This document shows positions 50,441 through 60,318 of a DNA stretch of 64,000 nucleotides, one piece after another. The first letter of the stretch is position 1. Every line of letters begins with the position of its first letter. Below the pieces are notes generated by a model, which saw nothing but the letters and a program-made list of their open reading frames with translations, was not told where the DNA came from and did not search any database. A program made the translations under genes and the position numbers. The DNA is from G965226155 sp965226155 (lineage in GTDB: Bacteria; Pseudomonadota; Gammaproteobacteria; Eutrophobiales; Eutrophobiaceae), in contig OZ245331.1 in assembly GCA_965226155.1 (NCBI GenBank), forward strand, positions 868,001 through 932,000. The letters are read 5' to 3'.

Positions 50441-51423
50441 CGCTTGGGACCGGCAGTCCTAATTTCCGGCCTGCACAAGCCTCAGCAGGATGGTTGATTG
50501 AGTTAGGTAGTGGCGAGAAATTTATCTTTGATATTGGTACTGGCGCGGTCGCTAATTTAGGCGCACTCGAAATCCCATTTAATCATCTCAACAAAGTATT
50601 TATATCGCATCTTCATCTTGATCACATTGGTGATCTGGATGCCCTGTATATCGGTGGATGGGTATCACAAAGAACCATTCCGCTTGAGATTTATGGCCCT
50701 AGTGGTAGAGGTAAAAAATTCGGGATCGCTTATGCAGTAGAACATATGCAAGAAATGTTTAACTGGGATGTGGCTGGACGTAAGGGCGGAATATCGTCAT
50801 CAGGCACAACGATAAATGTCCATGAATTTGACTATTCAAAAACCCACGTCGTCTATGACAATAACGGCGTAGTCATTAAATCTTGGCCTGCTATCCACAC
50901 GATAGACGGCGCAGTAAGTTTTAGCTTGGAATGGAAGGGATTGAAGTTTGTGTATTCAGGTGACACAGCACCCAACCAATGGTTCATGGAAGAAGGACAA
51001 AACGCAGACCTACTGATCCATGAATGTTACTTCACGGAAGAGCAACTCATGCAGAAGAAAGATTATACAGCGGAACGTGCTCACACGGTGGGGAGTGTTC
51101 TGCATACATCACCGACAAATTGTGGAAAAATCTTTGCTGCGTTAGAACCCAGGTTTGCTGTCCCTTATCATATCTTCACGGATTTCGATATTGCCCCTGA
51201 TGTTATTGCGGATATGCGCAAGAGTTACGGTGGCAAAATGGCGTTGGCTGACGACATGATGGTGTGGAATATTACTAAGGACGAAATTGTCGTCCGTATG
51301 ACCGTCTACCCAGATGAAGTATGGCCAGCGACCGATGTTAAGGCAGGACCTCCCACCTTATCTGAACGCATTAAGCGCTCGGACTGGCTAGAAGCGGGTA
51401 GGTTAGATCTTGATAAGGATTAA
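50266..51423 (+). CDS. Secreted MBL-fold metallo-hydrolase (intact copy)
   Basis: A 385-residue protein from the ATG at 50266 (AAGGAAG ribosome site; the same start is kept in all three copies). Signal anchor ALFSLTIAVILGIVVFGYDS. Metallo-beta-lactamase core: VIALGTGSPNFRPAQASAGW, FIFDIGTGAVANLGAL, metal motif HLHLDHIGD, VYSGDTAPNQWF, a later LIHECYF and VPYHIFTDFDI. It resembles arylsulfatase/RNase Z-like hydrolases; substrate unknown. The terminator at 51431 belongs to the facing gene. Confidence 0.9.
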   Translation: MQASDSPKNNLAPALFSLTIAVILGIVVFGYDSAADTPRRDFYFPNTEPLDENEIRVIALGTGSPNFRPAQASAGWLIELGSGEKFIFDIGTGAVANLGALEIPFNHLNKVFISHLHLDHIGDLDALYIGGWVSQRTIPLEIYGPSGRGKKFGIAYAVEHMQEMFNWDVAGRKGGISSSGTTINVHEFDYSKTHVVYDNNGVVIKSWPAIHTIDGAVSFSLEWKGLKFVYSGDTAPNQWFMEEGQNADLLIHECYFTEEQLMQKKDYTAERAHTVGSVLHTSPTNCGKIFAALEPRFAVPYHIFTDFDIAPDVIADMRKSYGGKMALADDMMVWNITKDEIVVRMTVYPDEVWPATDVKAGPPTLSERIKRSDWLEAGRLDLDKD

Positions 51424-51430
51424 TTAAGAT

Positions 51431-51457
51431 CAAAAAAAGAGGGCCGCAAGGCCCTCT
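51431..51457 (-). terminator. Rho-independent terminator of the TonB receptor gene
   Basis: Stem AGAGGGCC / GGCCCTCT (eight pairs) with GCAA loop. On the minus strand it is followed by a T7 run (plus-strand A7 at 51432-51438). Lies 28 bases after the receptor stop. Confidence 0.85.
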
Positions 51458-51484
51458 CTCTTCAAACTATTTGCAATAACACAA

Positions 51485-53776
51485 TTAGAACCGCAAACCG
51501 CCTTGTATCACCAATGATCTCGGTGGTTCCGTCATACTAAAATAGCTTGAACGTGCGTTATTGTCGTTGGCGAAACCGGCTGTTTGCTCGTCTCCCAAAT
51601 TGCGGGCGATCAATGAAATATCCCAGTTATCTTCTGACGACAGCGTCAACCGGGCATCGACTTTGGTGAAACTATCCTCTAAGGTTCCGGGATCGAGATC
51701 CCCTGCCAGGAATTTCTCATCTTCCCCGTATACCAGGAACGCGCCAGTCACGTCTAAACCATTGCTAATTGGCCAGACATATTCGGCACCGAAAGAGAAA
51801 TAGTAGTCCGCCGCATATTCGAGCGACTTGCCACTGAGGTCTTGTGTACAGGCGCCCGGACCAGCAAAAGCAAGAAGTTGAGGCGCCGTACAACCGGCAG
51901 TTGTAAAGCTATCATACTCTGCATCTAACAGGAGTAAGGAACCAGAGACAGTGAAGGCATCGGTCACAGCCCACTGTCCGTCAACTTCGAAACCTTGAGT
52001 AGTCGCATCCGCTGCATTTCCTATGGCAAAGGAAGCGGTTCCAACTAATGTGGAACGCTGCAAATTAGTAAAATCATTGCGGAAAGCTGTAAAGTTGAAT
52101 CTGGCTGCACCATCAAGCAGTGTTAATTTCCCGCCGAGCTCATAGGCCTCAACTTCCTCGTCCTCATACTTAAAATTTGCCAAGGTGGTGGCCGTTTGAG
52201 GTCCGTTTAAGTTATGATCGAAGCCACTACTTTTAAAGCCTTTTTTCCATGAGCCGTAAAACATCCAATCGTCATTAGGGCGCCAAGACACGGTTACCCC
52301 AGGTGACAAATTGGATTCTCTTATACTATCGGTCAGATCATGTATGTTGGCCACTCCCGCTACATTCATTCCGGGAGGAGCAATTTGGTCTTGTCCAAAA
52401 ACGAGTCCTTCATAAATAGACACTGGATGCTGTACGTGACGCGCGTCTTTCTCTTCATAGGTATAACGTGCCTCTAAAGCAACGTCGATAGCGTCATTCA
52501 CATGCCAATCCAACTGCCCAAACAGGGACGCTGTCGTCCCCTCTTGAAACGCATACTGGTTACGCGAGGCCTGTAGAAAGGTAATGTGAAGAAATGTTTC
52601 GGAGTCAATCTGATTATCTTGGTAGTACGCACCCACAATGTAGTCGAGGCTTTGGCCGCCGAAATTGAGACTCTCATTAGAGGTAATCCGAAATTCTTGA
52701 GAGAATTGTTCATAATCTTCATTGGAATTAGCGGTGAATTGAGTAAGGTCATCTGTATAGGAGGTAATAATTAAATCCTGACCATCATATCTAGCGTAAC
52801 CGGTCAGGGAAGTCAGGGTAGCATTCTCCAGCTCCCAATTGAGTGTTAAACCGACTGTTTCGGCATCTGTTTTCTGACCTTCAAATCCACCCGAATCACC
52901 TAAAACACGTTTGTCTGATGTACTGCGTGTTGTGTTCGTTGTGCAATCTTCATCAATTCCGTTCGCTACAATTTGAGCAAGTAAGACGGGGCTGCATGAT
53001 CTTAATTGTAGGTTGCGTCCTGGACGGTCAATTTCTGCAAAAGCAAACTGAAACAACGCACTGAAATTTTCAAATTGACTGGGTTCAAATAAAAGACTGA
53101 CACGACCTGCAATATCATCTCGACTTTGGTCATTAGTCCCTAACGTTGTGTTAGTAAGAAAACCATCCTTATTTTCATAGCGCAGGGCAACGCGGGCTTT
53201 CATAAAATCATCAATTACCGTGCCAGAAATGGCGCCTTCATACAACTCACCCTCGGCACCTTCAAACTCGTGATGGACATTGACATAAGCTTCAAATTCA
53301 TCGGTAGGACGGGCTGTCGTGATATTGATTGCCCCTGCTGTATTATTTTTACCGATAACGGCACCTTGAGGTCCCTTCAATATTTCAACACGCTCTAAAT
53401 CTAAAAACTGCAATCGACTAAGCCTGCTTCGGCCATAATAAAAACCATCAACTTGTACTCCGACAGATGTCTCAAAGGCTGAATTATTTCCAGGGCCGAG
53501 TCCTCGTAACGCGATAATATCACCGCCAGTTCCCTCAGAAACATGGAGTGACGGCATCATTTGAGCAAGGGATTCAATTTTATCAATAGCGTTTGCCCGC
53601 AAGTCAGCTCCCTGTACCGCCGTGACGGACACGGTGACATCTTGTAAGCTTTGTTCTCGCTTCTGTGCAGTAACAATAATTTCTTCTAATTGTTGCGCAA
53701 ATACAACATTACAGCCCAATATGATAGGAATTATTAGAAGAAAATATTTTAAACGGCTTAAGATTAGGTTGCTCAT
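51485..53776 (-). CDS. TonB-dependent outer-membrane receptor
   Basis: A 763-residue receptor. Signal peptide ends NVVFAQQ; TonB box-like EEIIVTAQKREQSLQDV (about 31-47); plug with GGDIIALRGLGPG and VEILKGPQGAVIGKNNTAGA; then a 22-strand-type barrel (YTYEEKDARHV, FKSSGFDHNL, ENWDISLIARNLGDEQTAGF) ending SLVIQGGLRF. The KNNTAGAINITTARP variant is common in receptors for organic, non-siderophore ligands. It shares the region with the MBL and MetE-like genes. Confidence 0.93.
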   Translation of the reverse strand: MSNLILSRLKYFLLIIPIILGCNVVFAQQLEEIIVTAQKREQSLQDVTVSVTAVQGADLRANAIDKIESLAQMMPSLHVSEGTGGDIIALRGLGPGNNSAFETSVGVQVDGFYYGRSRLSRLQFLDLERVEILKGPQGAVIGKNNTAGAINITTARPTDEFEAYVNVHHEFEGAEGELYEGAISGTVIDDFMKARVALRYENKDGFLTNTTLGTNDQSRDDIAGRVSLLFEPSQFENFSALFQFAFAEIDRPGRNLQLRSCSPVLLAQIVANGIDEDCTTNTTRSTSDKRVLGDSGGFEGQKTDAETVGLTLNWELENATLTSLTGYARYDGQDLIITSYTDDLTQFTANSNEDYEQFSQEFRITSNESLNFGGQSLDYIVGAYYQDNQIDSETFLHITFLQASRNQYAFQEGTTASLFGQLDWHVNDAIDVALEARYTYEEKDARHVQHPVSIYEGLVFGQDQIAPPGMNVAGVANIHDLTDSIRESNLSPGVTVSWRPNDDWMFYGSWKKGFKSSGFDHNLNGPQTATTLANFKYEDEEVEAYELGGKLTLLDGAARFNFTAFRNDFTNLQRSTLVGTASFAIGNAADATTQGFEVDGQWAVTDAFTVSGSLLLLDAEYDSFTTAGCTAPQLLAFAGPGACTQDLSGKSLEYAADYYFSFGAEYVWPISNGLDVTGAFLVYGEDEKFLAGDLDPGTLEDSFTKVDARLTLSSEDNWDISLIARNLGDEQTAGFANDNNARSSYFSMTEPPRSLVIQGGLRF

Positions 53777-53894
53777 TTCGCTTTTGCTCCCTCTAGATTA
53801 ACTTTGATTATTTTGAATACGTAACCTTCGACCAGCAAATATACATACAAGCTGGTATTTGTACAACATAGCTAAGATAATTAGATAAACGTCC

Positions 53895-55044
53895 TCAATC
53901 CCACACCTCGTTTGCAACGTCGACTAGCAATTGTAACTTGGCGCGCTCATCATCAATCGTCAGTGGATTTCCCATGAAATTGCTGGCAAAACCACACTGT
54001 GGGCTAATACAGAGCTGGTCTAGCGGAATATATCCTGCTGCTTCTTCTATTCGGGATTTAAGTTGTACTGGATCTTCCGGAACGGGCGTCTTGGTAGAGA
54101 CCAAGCCCAATACCACCGTCTTACCAGAGGGAAGGTGCCGTAATGGAGAAAAATCGCCAGCTCGGGAGGTATCGTACTCCATAAAGTAGGTTTCAATATT
54201 GACAGAGTTGAAAATCATCTCGCTGATCAGCTCATAGCCACCCTCGGCCATCCACTTACCGCGATTGTTGCCTCGACAGGTATGCATTCCAACTTTCATA
54301 TCTTTTGGAACTGAAGCAAGAATGCGGTTCAGTACCTCGGCATATTGAGAGAACAAGGTTTCCGGTGTCTCGCCCCGAGCCTTGATTGCATCCACGGCCA
54401 GGGGGTCGCAAGCGACTGCCCATGTTACGTCATCAATTTGCAGGTACCGACAACCGACAGAATACAAAGCCTGAATCTGCTCGGTATAGACCCGTATCAC
54501 GTCATCCCAGAACAAAGCTATATCGGGATACACTGCTGAATCGATCATATCTCTTCCGCCAAAGAAATGTAGCATGGTCGGCGATGGCAGAGAGACCTTG
54601 GCAAGCCGCTTGGTATTGCTGTGTAAGAATTTAAAAGCGTCGGTAAAGATATCATCTTCAGGACGAGATAGGCGACCGTCAACGCAAATCTGAACACCCG
54701 ACGTTTCATCGACTTCCATTTCATTCTAGAATGGAAGCGAGCCCGTTCCCTTTCCTTCATCGGGATCAACATAGGCAATTTTGGTACCATTAAGCGCCAT
54801 TACAAAATCATGCAACCATGAACGTCTCCGATACTCTCCGTCGGTCACCACTTGTAATCCTACGTCCTCTTGAAGTGCGATGGCCGCACGAATAGATTCA
54901 TCCTCCAACTCCCGCAACTCGTCACTAGCCCTGCTCCCGGCCACGAGTTGTTTTTTTCTTTTTCCAGCGCCTCCCAGGCTTGAAATAATTTAGGGGGCGT
55001 AACATGCTACCAATATGCTCTGCTCGAAATACAGGATGGGCCAT
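53895..55044 (-). pseudogene. Broken MetE-like (cobalamin-independent methionine synthase-family) gene
   Basis: A UROD/MetE-like C-terminal-domain protein of the YxjG/YxjH type. It starts at 55044 behind AAGGAGGAG and reads AHPVFRAEHIGSMLRP, loses frame in a C5 run, continues KLFQAWEALEKEKK, loses frame again in an A7 run, then ELRELEDESIRAAIALQEDV and VVTDGEYRRRSWLHDF. It next meets an in-frame TAG at 54726-54728. The intact rest (274 codons) has YLQIDDVTWAVACDPLAVD, MHTCRGNNRGKWMAEGGYEL and CISPQCGFASN with the zinc His/Cys ligands. Probable role in life: methyl transfer to a thiol. Confidence 0.8.
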
Positions 55045-55292
55045 CGTTTACTCCTCCTTAAAACTTTTAACGTTACTCATTAAAGATGGGCATGCTAGCA
55101 CAAGAAGTGGTCGTCTCCCGAAACGCCGGCAGGCTATCTCCTACTGAGATGAACTAGAAATTTACATCTATTAATATACTTGATAAATAATTGTATGAGA
55201 ATGACCTAATCCCAGCTTGTAAAATGCTATTGGATATCAATAATTCTCTTTCTTGCTACACTACATCATGCTCTTCATGAAGGAAGACCACT

Positions 55293-56427
55293 ATGCAATT
55301 CTTGGACTCTCCGAAAAATAAAGTTACCCCAACCCTATTCTCTCTCGCATTCACCACTATTCTTGGCATTGTAGCGTCTGTATGCGTCTCTGCCGCTGAT
55401 GCCCCAAGACGCGATTTCTACTTTCCGAATACTGAACCTCTTGCCGAGGATGAAATACGGGTGATTGCGCTTGGAACCGGTAGCCCTAACTTCCGCCCTG
55501 CACAAGCCTCAGCCGCGTGGTTAGTTGAATTGGGTAATGGCGAGAAATTCATCTTTGACATCGGTACCGGCTCGGTCGCTAATTTAGGCGCACTGGAAAT
55601 CCCTTTTAATCATCTCAATAAAATTTTTATATCGCATCTTCATGTTGATCATATTGGCAATCTTGGTGCCCTCTACGTGGGTGGGTGGGTATCACAGAGG
55701 ACTGTTCCACTGGAAGTTTATGGGCCCAGTGGTCGAGATAAAAAATATGGGACCGCCTATGCAATAGACCGACTGATAGAAATGTACAGGTGGGATATCT
55801 GCATTCGGCTCGACCATCAATACTCATGAATTCGACTATTCAAAAACCAACGTCGTCTATGACAATAACGGCGTAGTCATTAAATCTTGGCCTGCTATCC
55901 ATGTTATGGACGGCGCAGTGAGTTATAGCTTGGAATGGGAGGGATTGAAGTTTGTGTATTCAGGTGACACTGTCCCTAACCAATGGTTTCTGGAAGAAGG
56001 AAAAAATGCCGACCTACTAATCCATGAATGTTACTTCACGGAAGATCAACTCATGCAGAAAAAAGATTACACGCCGGAACGTGCGCACCTTATAGGAACT
56101 GTATTGCATACATCACCAACTGAATGTGGAAAAATCTTTTCCATGTTAGAACCCAGGTTTGCTGTTCCTTATCATATCTTCACGGATTTCGATATTGCCC
56201 CTAATGTTATTGCGGATATCCGCAAGAGTTACGGCGGTAAATTGGCATTGGCTGACGATATGATGGTGTGGAATATTACTAAGGAAGAAATTGTAGTCCG
56301 AATGGCAGTGTACCCAGACGAAGTATGGCCAGCGACGGATGTAAAGGCGAGGCCGCCTACATTATCCGAACGCATTAATCGTTCGGACTGGCTTGATGCC
56401 GGTAGAGTAGATCTAAATAAAAATTAA
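55293..56427 (+). pseudogene. MBL-fold hydrolase, third copy, broken by a small deletion
   Basis: Homologue of 50266 with the same leader and start (MQFLDSPKNKVTPTLFSLAF). The first frame runs to RWD at about 55797 and contains HLHVDHIGN. Compared with the intact copy roughly two dozen bases are missing here, not a multiple of three. The second frame resumes ISAFGSTINTHEFDYSKTNV, then VYSGDTVPNQWFLEEGKNAD and goes on to the normal end at 56427. Each half is well conserved, so the break is recent. Confidence 0.88.
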
Positions 56428-56566
56428 ATCATATTTTACTGGGAAAGAGCAACATGGTACCTCTCTCATTAACAGACTAGTTGTAGTATAGTTTAGTCAA
56501 CGTATTTAGAGTTTCTATCAGTCCTGATAACTGGCAGATGTAGCAGTCGGATTTAAGGAGATCCAT

Positions 56567-58483
56567 ATGAAATTTCTTACCTCAATTTTGATTTGGCTGT
56601 TTTCACTATCAACAGTCAACCTCACGTTTGCACAAACCGAAATGGAGCCAGCGGGACCTGACTCAGTGCAACCGCGGCCTGCGATGACCAACTTTGAAGA
56701 CGCTAGCGAGGAATTACAGACACTCGCTAAGCGTGGTGAAACCTTATTCTGGTCACCCGCATCCTGCGTAACCTGCCATGGTGAAAAAGCCGAAGGTCTC
56801 GTCGGGCACTCGTTGGCATTTGGGCCCTCCCCCTATGACATTCATTATCAGCTCATCTCCAACGCACAAATGACGCCGCTGCGCAGCATACTCAAACCGA
56901 CAAACAACGATTTGCTCAGCCTCTCGGTCTATGTCGCCGCATTGACCGGTACCGCTTTGCCCTCTGTCGAACTCGATAAGTACAAAGCGACGTTAAAAAG
57001 CATTCGACCCCCTGCGACTGTCAAGCCAGTGTTCTCGGCGCGCGACCAACTCGTCAATAAAATTCAAGACTTCCAGACAGTGCTGGATGATTGGCAAAGA
57101 AAATCCAAGACCGGTAGCATCAAACGGGATTATAAAGTGGTTGTCGCGGCGGAATATGACCCGGGACCGGTTATTTTTAATCCTGAACCGGGCAAGACTT
57201 ATTTTTATGAAAATACCGGCACCACCGGAAGCATGAGTGGCGCAGCAAAGGTCAAGCTGACTGCAACTTCTGCTCAGATTATCGTGGGTGATGCCGAAAC
57301 CAAGCAAATCATCACTTCATACTTACTACCAGAAACCTTGAAGGGATTGGTGCACACGACAGTGATGTCACCGGATGCCTCGCATATTTATATCGTCGGT
57401 CCACGACCTTATTCAGATCGCGGAGAAACAACCGGCAGTCTAAGCACACCGGCCTCGTTACTGAAAGCCGACGCGCGCACATTAAGACCGATTAAACAAT
57501 TGGTGGTGGGCGGCCGTGTGCACCACGGACAAACCTTTCAGGATAAATATTTACTCATTGATACCTTCGGTAGTGATGCCGATGGCCTGGATGTCTTTTT
57601 ACTGGATCCAAATACTGATGAAATTGTTGGTGGTGTGCGCAATGAAGAGCTAGGGGGTACTGCTTATACGTCATACAATGACGGTGAATACATCTATATC
57701 CTGATGCAACCATCCGGCTACGGGCCCGGTAACTTCCTTGCGGCAATGCGTATGAATACGGGTCGCTATACCACTGTACGGCCATTTTGGGTAGCCAAGA
57801 TTGACCCCGTTAGCTGGGAAGTCGTCAGAGAGTATCCGTATCCAGGCTACCGCGCCGACTGGATCGTGTTTGACGCAAAAAATGAATACATGTATTTGCC
57901 TGTTGGCGGCTCTGGGACTATTTCCAAGATCGAACTTGCGAGTGGTAATGTTATCTGGACCAACTCCACTGGCCCAGGCCCTTATGGCGCCAGCCTGAAC
58001 GTGGATGAAACCGAGATCTGGGTAGCTGATAAGGGAGAAACAACTGGTTTTATAGCACGAACTATTTCGGTGTTTAATGCCAAGACCGGCAAAGGACTGG
58101 AAACCTTGATTACCGGCTACCAGGTCGACCATGTGCTACTTGCGCCTAACGGCAGAGAATTCTGGGCCACCAGTAATGGTGAAGGACGCATCTATATATA
58201 TGATGCTACAACACGCGAACAAACTCACAGAATCGATATGCCGGGTTTTGGTGATCCACACGGTCTGGTCTGGGTGCACTACGATGAAAATGGTGAAGGT
58301 AAGGTCGTACGTGACCAAGGCGGCTTTGCAAATGGGATCAATCCTGCGCTGGGTAAGTCGCTAGATTATCCTATCCATCCAATTAATGTTGCGACTGCAC
58401 CGACGGGGTCGGTTAATGCTGAATATGATTTAACTAAAGACAAAAGCTGGCTAGATAAAATCCTCGGTGTTGTATTTGATTGA
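56567..58483 (+). CDS. Periplasmic cytochrome c-beta-propeller protein
   Basis: A 638-residue protein. Signal peptide MKFLTSILIWLFSLSTVNLT. An N-terminal c-type heme domain has CVTCHGEKAEG (C67, C70, H71) and a Met-containing NAQMTPLRSI. From about 190 on there is a YVTN/quinoprotein-type propeller: TTVMSPDASHIYIVGPRPYS, GYRADWIVFDAKNEYMYLPV, GASLNVDETEIWVADKGETT, HVLLAPNGREFWATSNGEGR. The layout (heme plus propeller) resembles cd1-type and quinohemoprotein enzymes, but no second heme ligand set is seen. An AAGGAG site precedes the ATG. A paralogue starts at 63152. Confidence 0.85.
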   Translation: MKFLTSILIWLFSLSTVNLTFAQTEMEPAGPDSVQPRPAMTNFEDASEELQTLAKRGETLFWSPASCVTCHGEKAEGLVGHSLAFGPSPYDIHYQLISNAQMTPLRSILKPTNNDLLSLSVYVAALTGTALPSVELDKYKATLKSIRPPATVKPVFSARDQLVNKIQDFQTVLDDWQRKSKTGSIKRDYKVVVAAEYDPGPVIFNPEPGKTYFYENTGTTGSMSGAAKVKLTATSAQIIVGDAETKQIITSYLLPETLKGLVHTTVMSPDASHIYIVGPRPYSDRGETTGSLSTPASLLKADARTLRPIKQLVVGGRVHHGQTFQDKYLLIDTFGSDADGLDVFLLDPNTDEIVGGVRNEELGGTAYTSYNDGEYIYILMQPSGYGPGNFLAAMRMNTGRYTTVRPFWVAKIDPVSWEVVREYPYPGYRADWIVFDAKNEYMYLPVGGSGTISKIELASGNVIWTNSTGPGPYGASLNVDETEIWVADKGETTGFIARTISVFNAKTGKGLETLITGYQVDHVLLAPNGREFWATSNGEGRIYIYDATTREQTHRIDMPGFGDPHGLVWVHYDENGEGKVVRDQGGFANGINPALGKSLDYPIHPINVATAPTGSVNAEYDLTKDKSWLDKILGVVFD

Positions 58484-58703
58484 ATCTTAATGATTAATTG
58501 CTCGAGCTTGTCCTCGAAACTAAACGCTGTTTATTACTGAAATATCAACGGCTTTTTCGAAATAGGTTGCCTGACTAAGCACTTCGATAATTTTTTACAC
58601 GGGTAATTACTTACTCGTGGATACCAATTTCTATGGACCTAAGGTAAGATTAGGTATAACTAGCACTATAAAATAACGGTAAAAGTAAGGGAGATATATT
58701 TCT

Positions 58704-60284
58704 ATGAATTCACTTAATTGTGGGCTAACGCGTTATAATATTTTCGACGTTTCTTTCATTCGTGCCATCGTAGCGTCTTTAGTTATTCTGACTTACGGTT
58801 GCACCACACCAATGGTGACAGATAAAGCGGGTGAATCTGCTGGTAACGAGACTATGGCAGTCCTGCCCAATTCAATTGCGATTTTACCTTTTGATAATCT
58901 AAGCACCGATCCAGAAGATGCCTACTTCTCCATGGGTATTCAGAAAGATTTAATTTACAAACTCAGCCTGATTCAAGACGTGGGCGTCATTTCACATAAT
59001 GGCATCTTTGAGCTTGATAACGATGAAGTCATGCATGCAAATTATCCTAGCGATATAACAGTTCCCGAGATCGCTTCTAAACTTAATGTGGGCACCGTCA
59101 TGAAGGGCCGAGTTCGATTGACGAATGATCGAGTTAATATTGCGGTGCAACTGTTAGATGCCTCTGGCGACAATGTACTGTGGCGCGAGATTTATGAGCT
59201 AGACATTGCTGGCATTTTTACTGTCCAGGCAAGGATAGTCGAAAATGTTGTCGCAGCTCTCGGAGCTAAAGTGACTGCGGCTGAAAAAGCACGCATAGAG
59301 AAACCACTTACTAGCTCGACTGAGGCATATAAGCTCTACCTAAAGGCGAACCTGGTTGTAGCTCACCTCGAGGCAGGAATGTCCGCAGAATTTTATGAAA
59401 ACATAGACCACGCCATTGAGCTCGATCCCAATTTTGCCCACGCCCATGCTATCAGGGCAGCTGGTACTGGGCTTGCTCATACCTTCGGCAATCGGCTTAG
59501 GCTACCAAGTTTAGACGATGTCGATAGATTAACTGTCGCTCATGTTGAGAAAGCGTTAGCACTGGACCCGAACGACCCCTTTGCCCATATGGCACAAGCA
59601 TTGACTCATTACAGTCATGGACGTAAAGAAGAAGGAAGGCAAGCGTATGAACGCGCGTTAGCATTAGGTCCGAATTTGGTGGAAGTGCTAAATGGATTTT
59701 CCCATTTCCTTTCGTACTATGGCGATGATGACAAAGCCATCCTTCTAGCAAGACGCGCTCAAGTATTAACGCCAAATATTGCTAACTGGCATGCAAGGCT
59801 TGCTATACCAATGTTATATGCAAATAAAGGAGAAGAGGCCGCCTATCATTTCCGAAAGGGACTTACATATCGAGAGTTTCCCTGGTTGCATCGATTGCTT
59901 GCACAGGCGGAATATATGGCCGGTAATAGAGCTGAGGCGATAAAAGAAGCACGTATCGCAGAGCAGCAACAGGCAGCAGCGGGCAGAGGGGCTGATCCAC
60001 TAACAGCCTATACGTATTCATTACTCGGACTGCAAGATGATGCGAACCGATTAGTAAGCGAGATTGAAGAAAGAGTTGCTCAAGGGCGATTCATCACCCC
60101 GGTTAGCTGGACATGGGCAAACATAGCGGCTGGTAACTATGATAAAGCTTACGAAATCCTGGAACCAAACGTAAACAAAGGGGTTGTCCAATTACAGTAT
60201 ATTAAGGGTAACTTTATGAAAGACCCTGCGCTCGAAGTAGCTCGCTTTGCAGAACTACGAAACCAAATAGGATCCTTAAACTGA
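58704..60284 (+). CDS. TolB-like/TPR protein, paralogue 2 (probable lipoprotein)
   Basis: A 526-residue protein like those at 8142 and 61536. The N-terminus has a hydrophobic run and a Cys (LVILTYGC, C33) that could be lipidated, in place of a plain membrane helix. TolB-like part: SIAILPFDNLSTDPEDAYFS, NVGTVMKGRVRLTND, VQLLDASGDNVLWREIYEL. TPRs follow (EAYKLYLKANLVVAH, ALALDPNDPFAHMAQAL). About 20 bases upstream of the aldo/keto reductase-like gene, so probably coexpressed. Confidence 0.85.
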   Translation: MNSLNCGLTRYNIFDVSFIRAIVASLVILTYGCTTPMVTDKAGESAGNETMAVLPNSIAILPFDNLSTDPEDAYFSMGIQKDLIYKLSLIQDVGVISHNGIFELDNDEVMHANYPSDITVPEIASKLNVGTVMKGRVRLTNDRVNIAVQLLDASGDNVLWREIYELDIAGIFTVQARIVENVVAALGAKVTAAEKARIEKPLTSSTEAYKLYLKANLVVAHLEAGMSAEFYENIDHAIELDPNFAHAHAIRAAGTGLAHTFGNRLRLPSLDDVDRLTVAHVEKALALDPNDPFAHMAQALTHYSHGRKEEGRQAYERALALGPNLVEVLNGFSHFLSYYGDDDKAILLARRAQVLTPNIANWHARLAIPMLYANKGEEAAYHFRKGLTYREFPWLHRLLAQAEYMAGNRAEAIKEARIAEQQQAAAGRGADPLTAYTYSLLGLQDDANRLVSEIEERVAQGRFITPVSWTWANIAAGNYDKAYEILEPNVNKGVVQLQYIKGNFMKDPALEVARFAELRNQIGSLN

Positions 60285-60318
60285 TACCGTTACTGATTGT
60301 TTTCCTTAGGAGGGTTGT

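Noticed and set aside
58136..58318. 60-codon minus-strand frame in the cytochrome-propeller gene
   Set aside because: Shadow of a conserved propeller blade.
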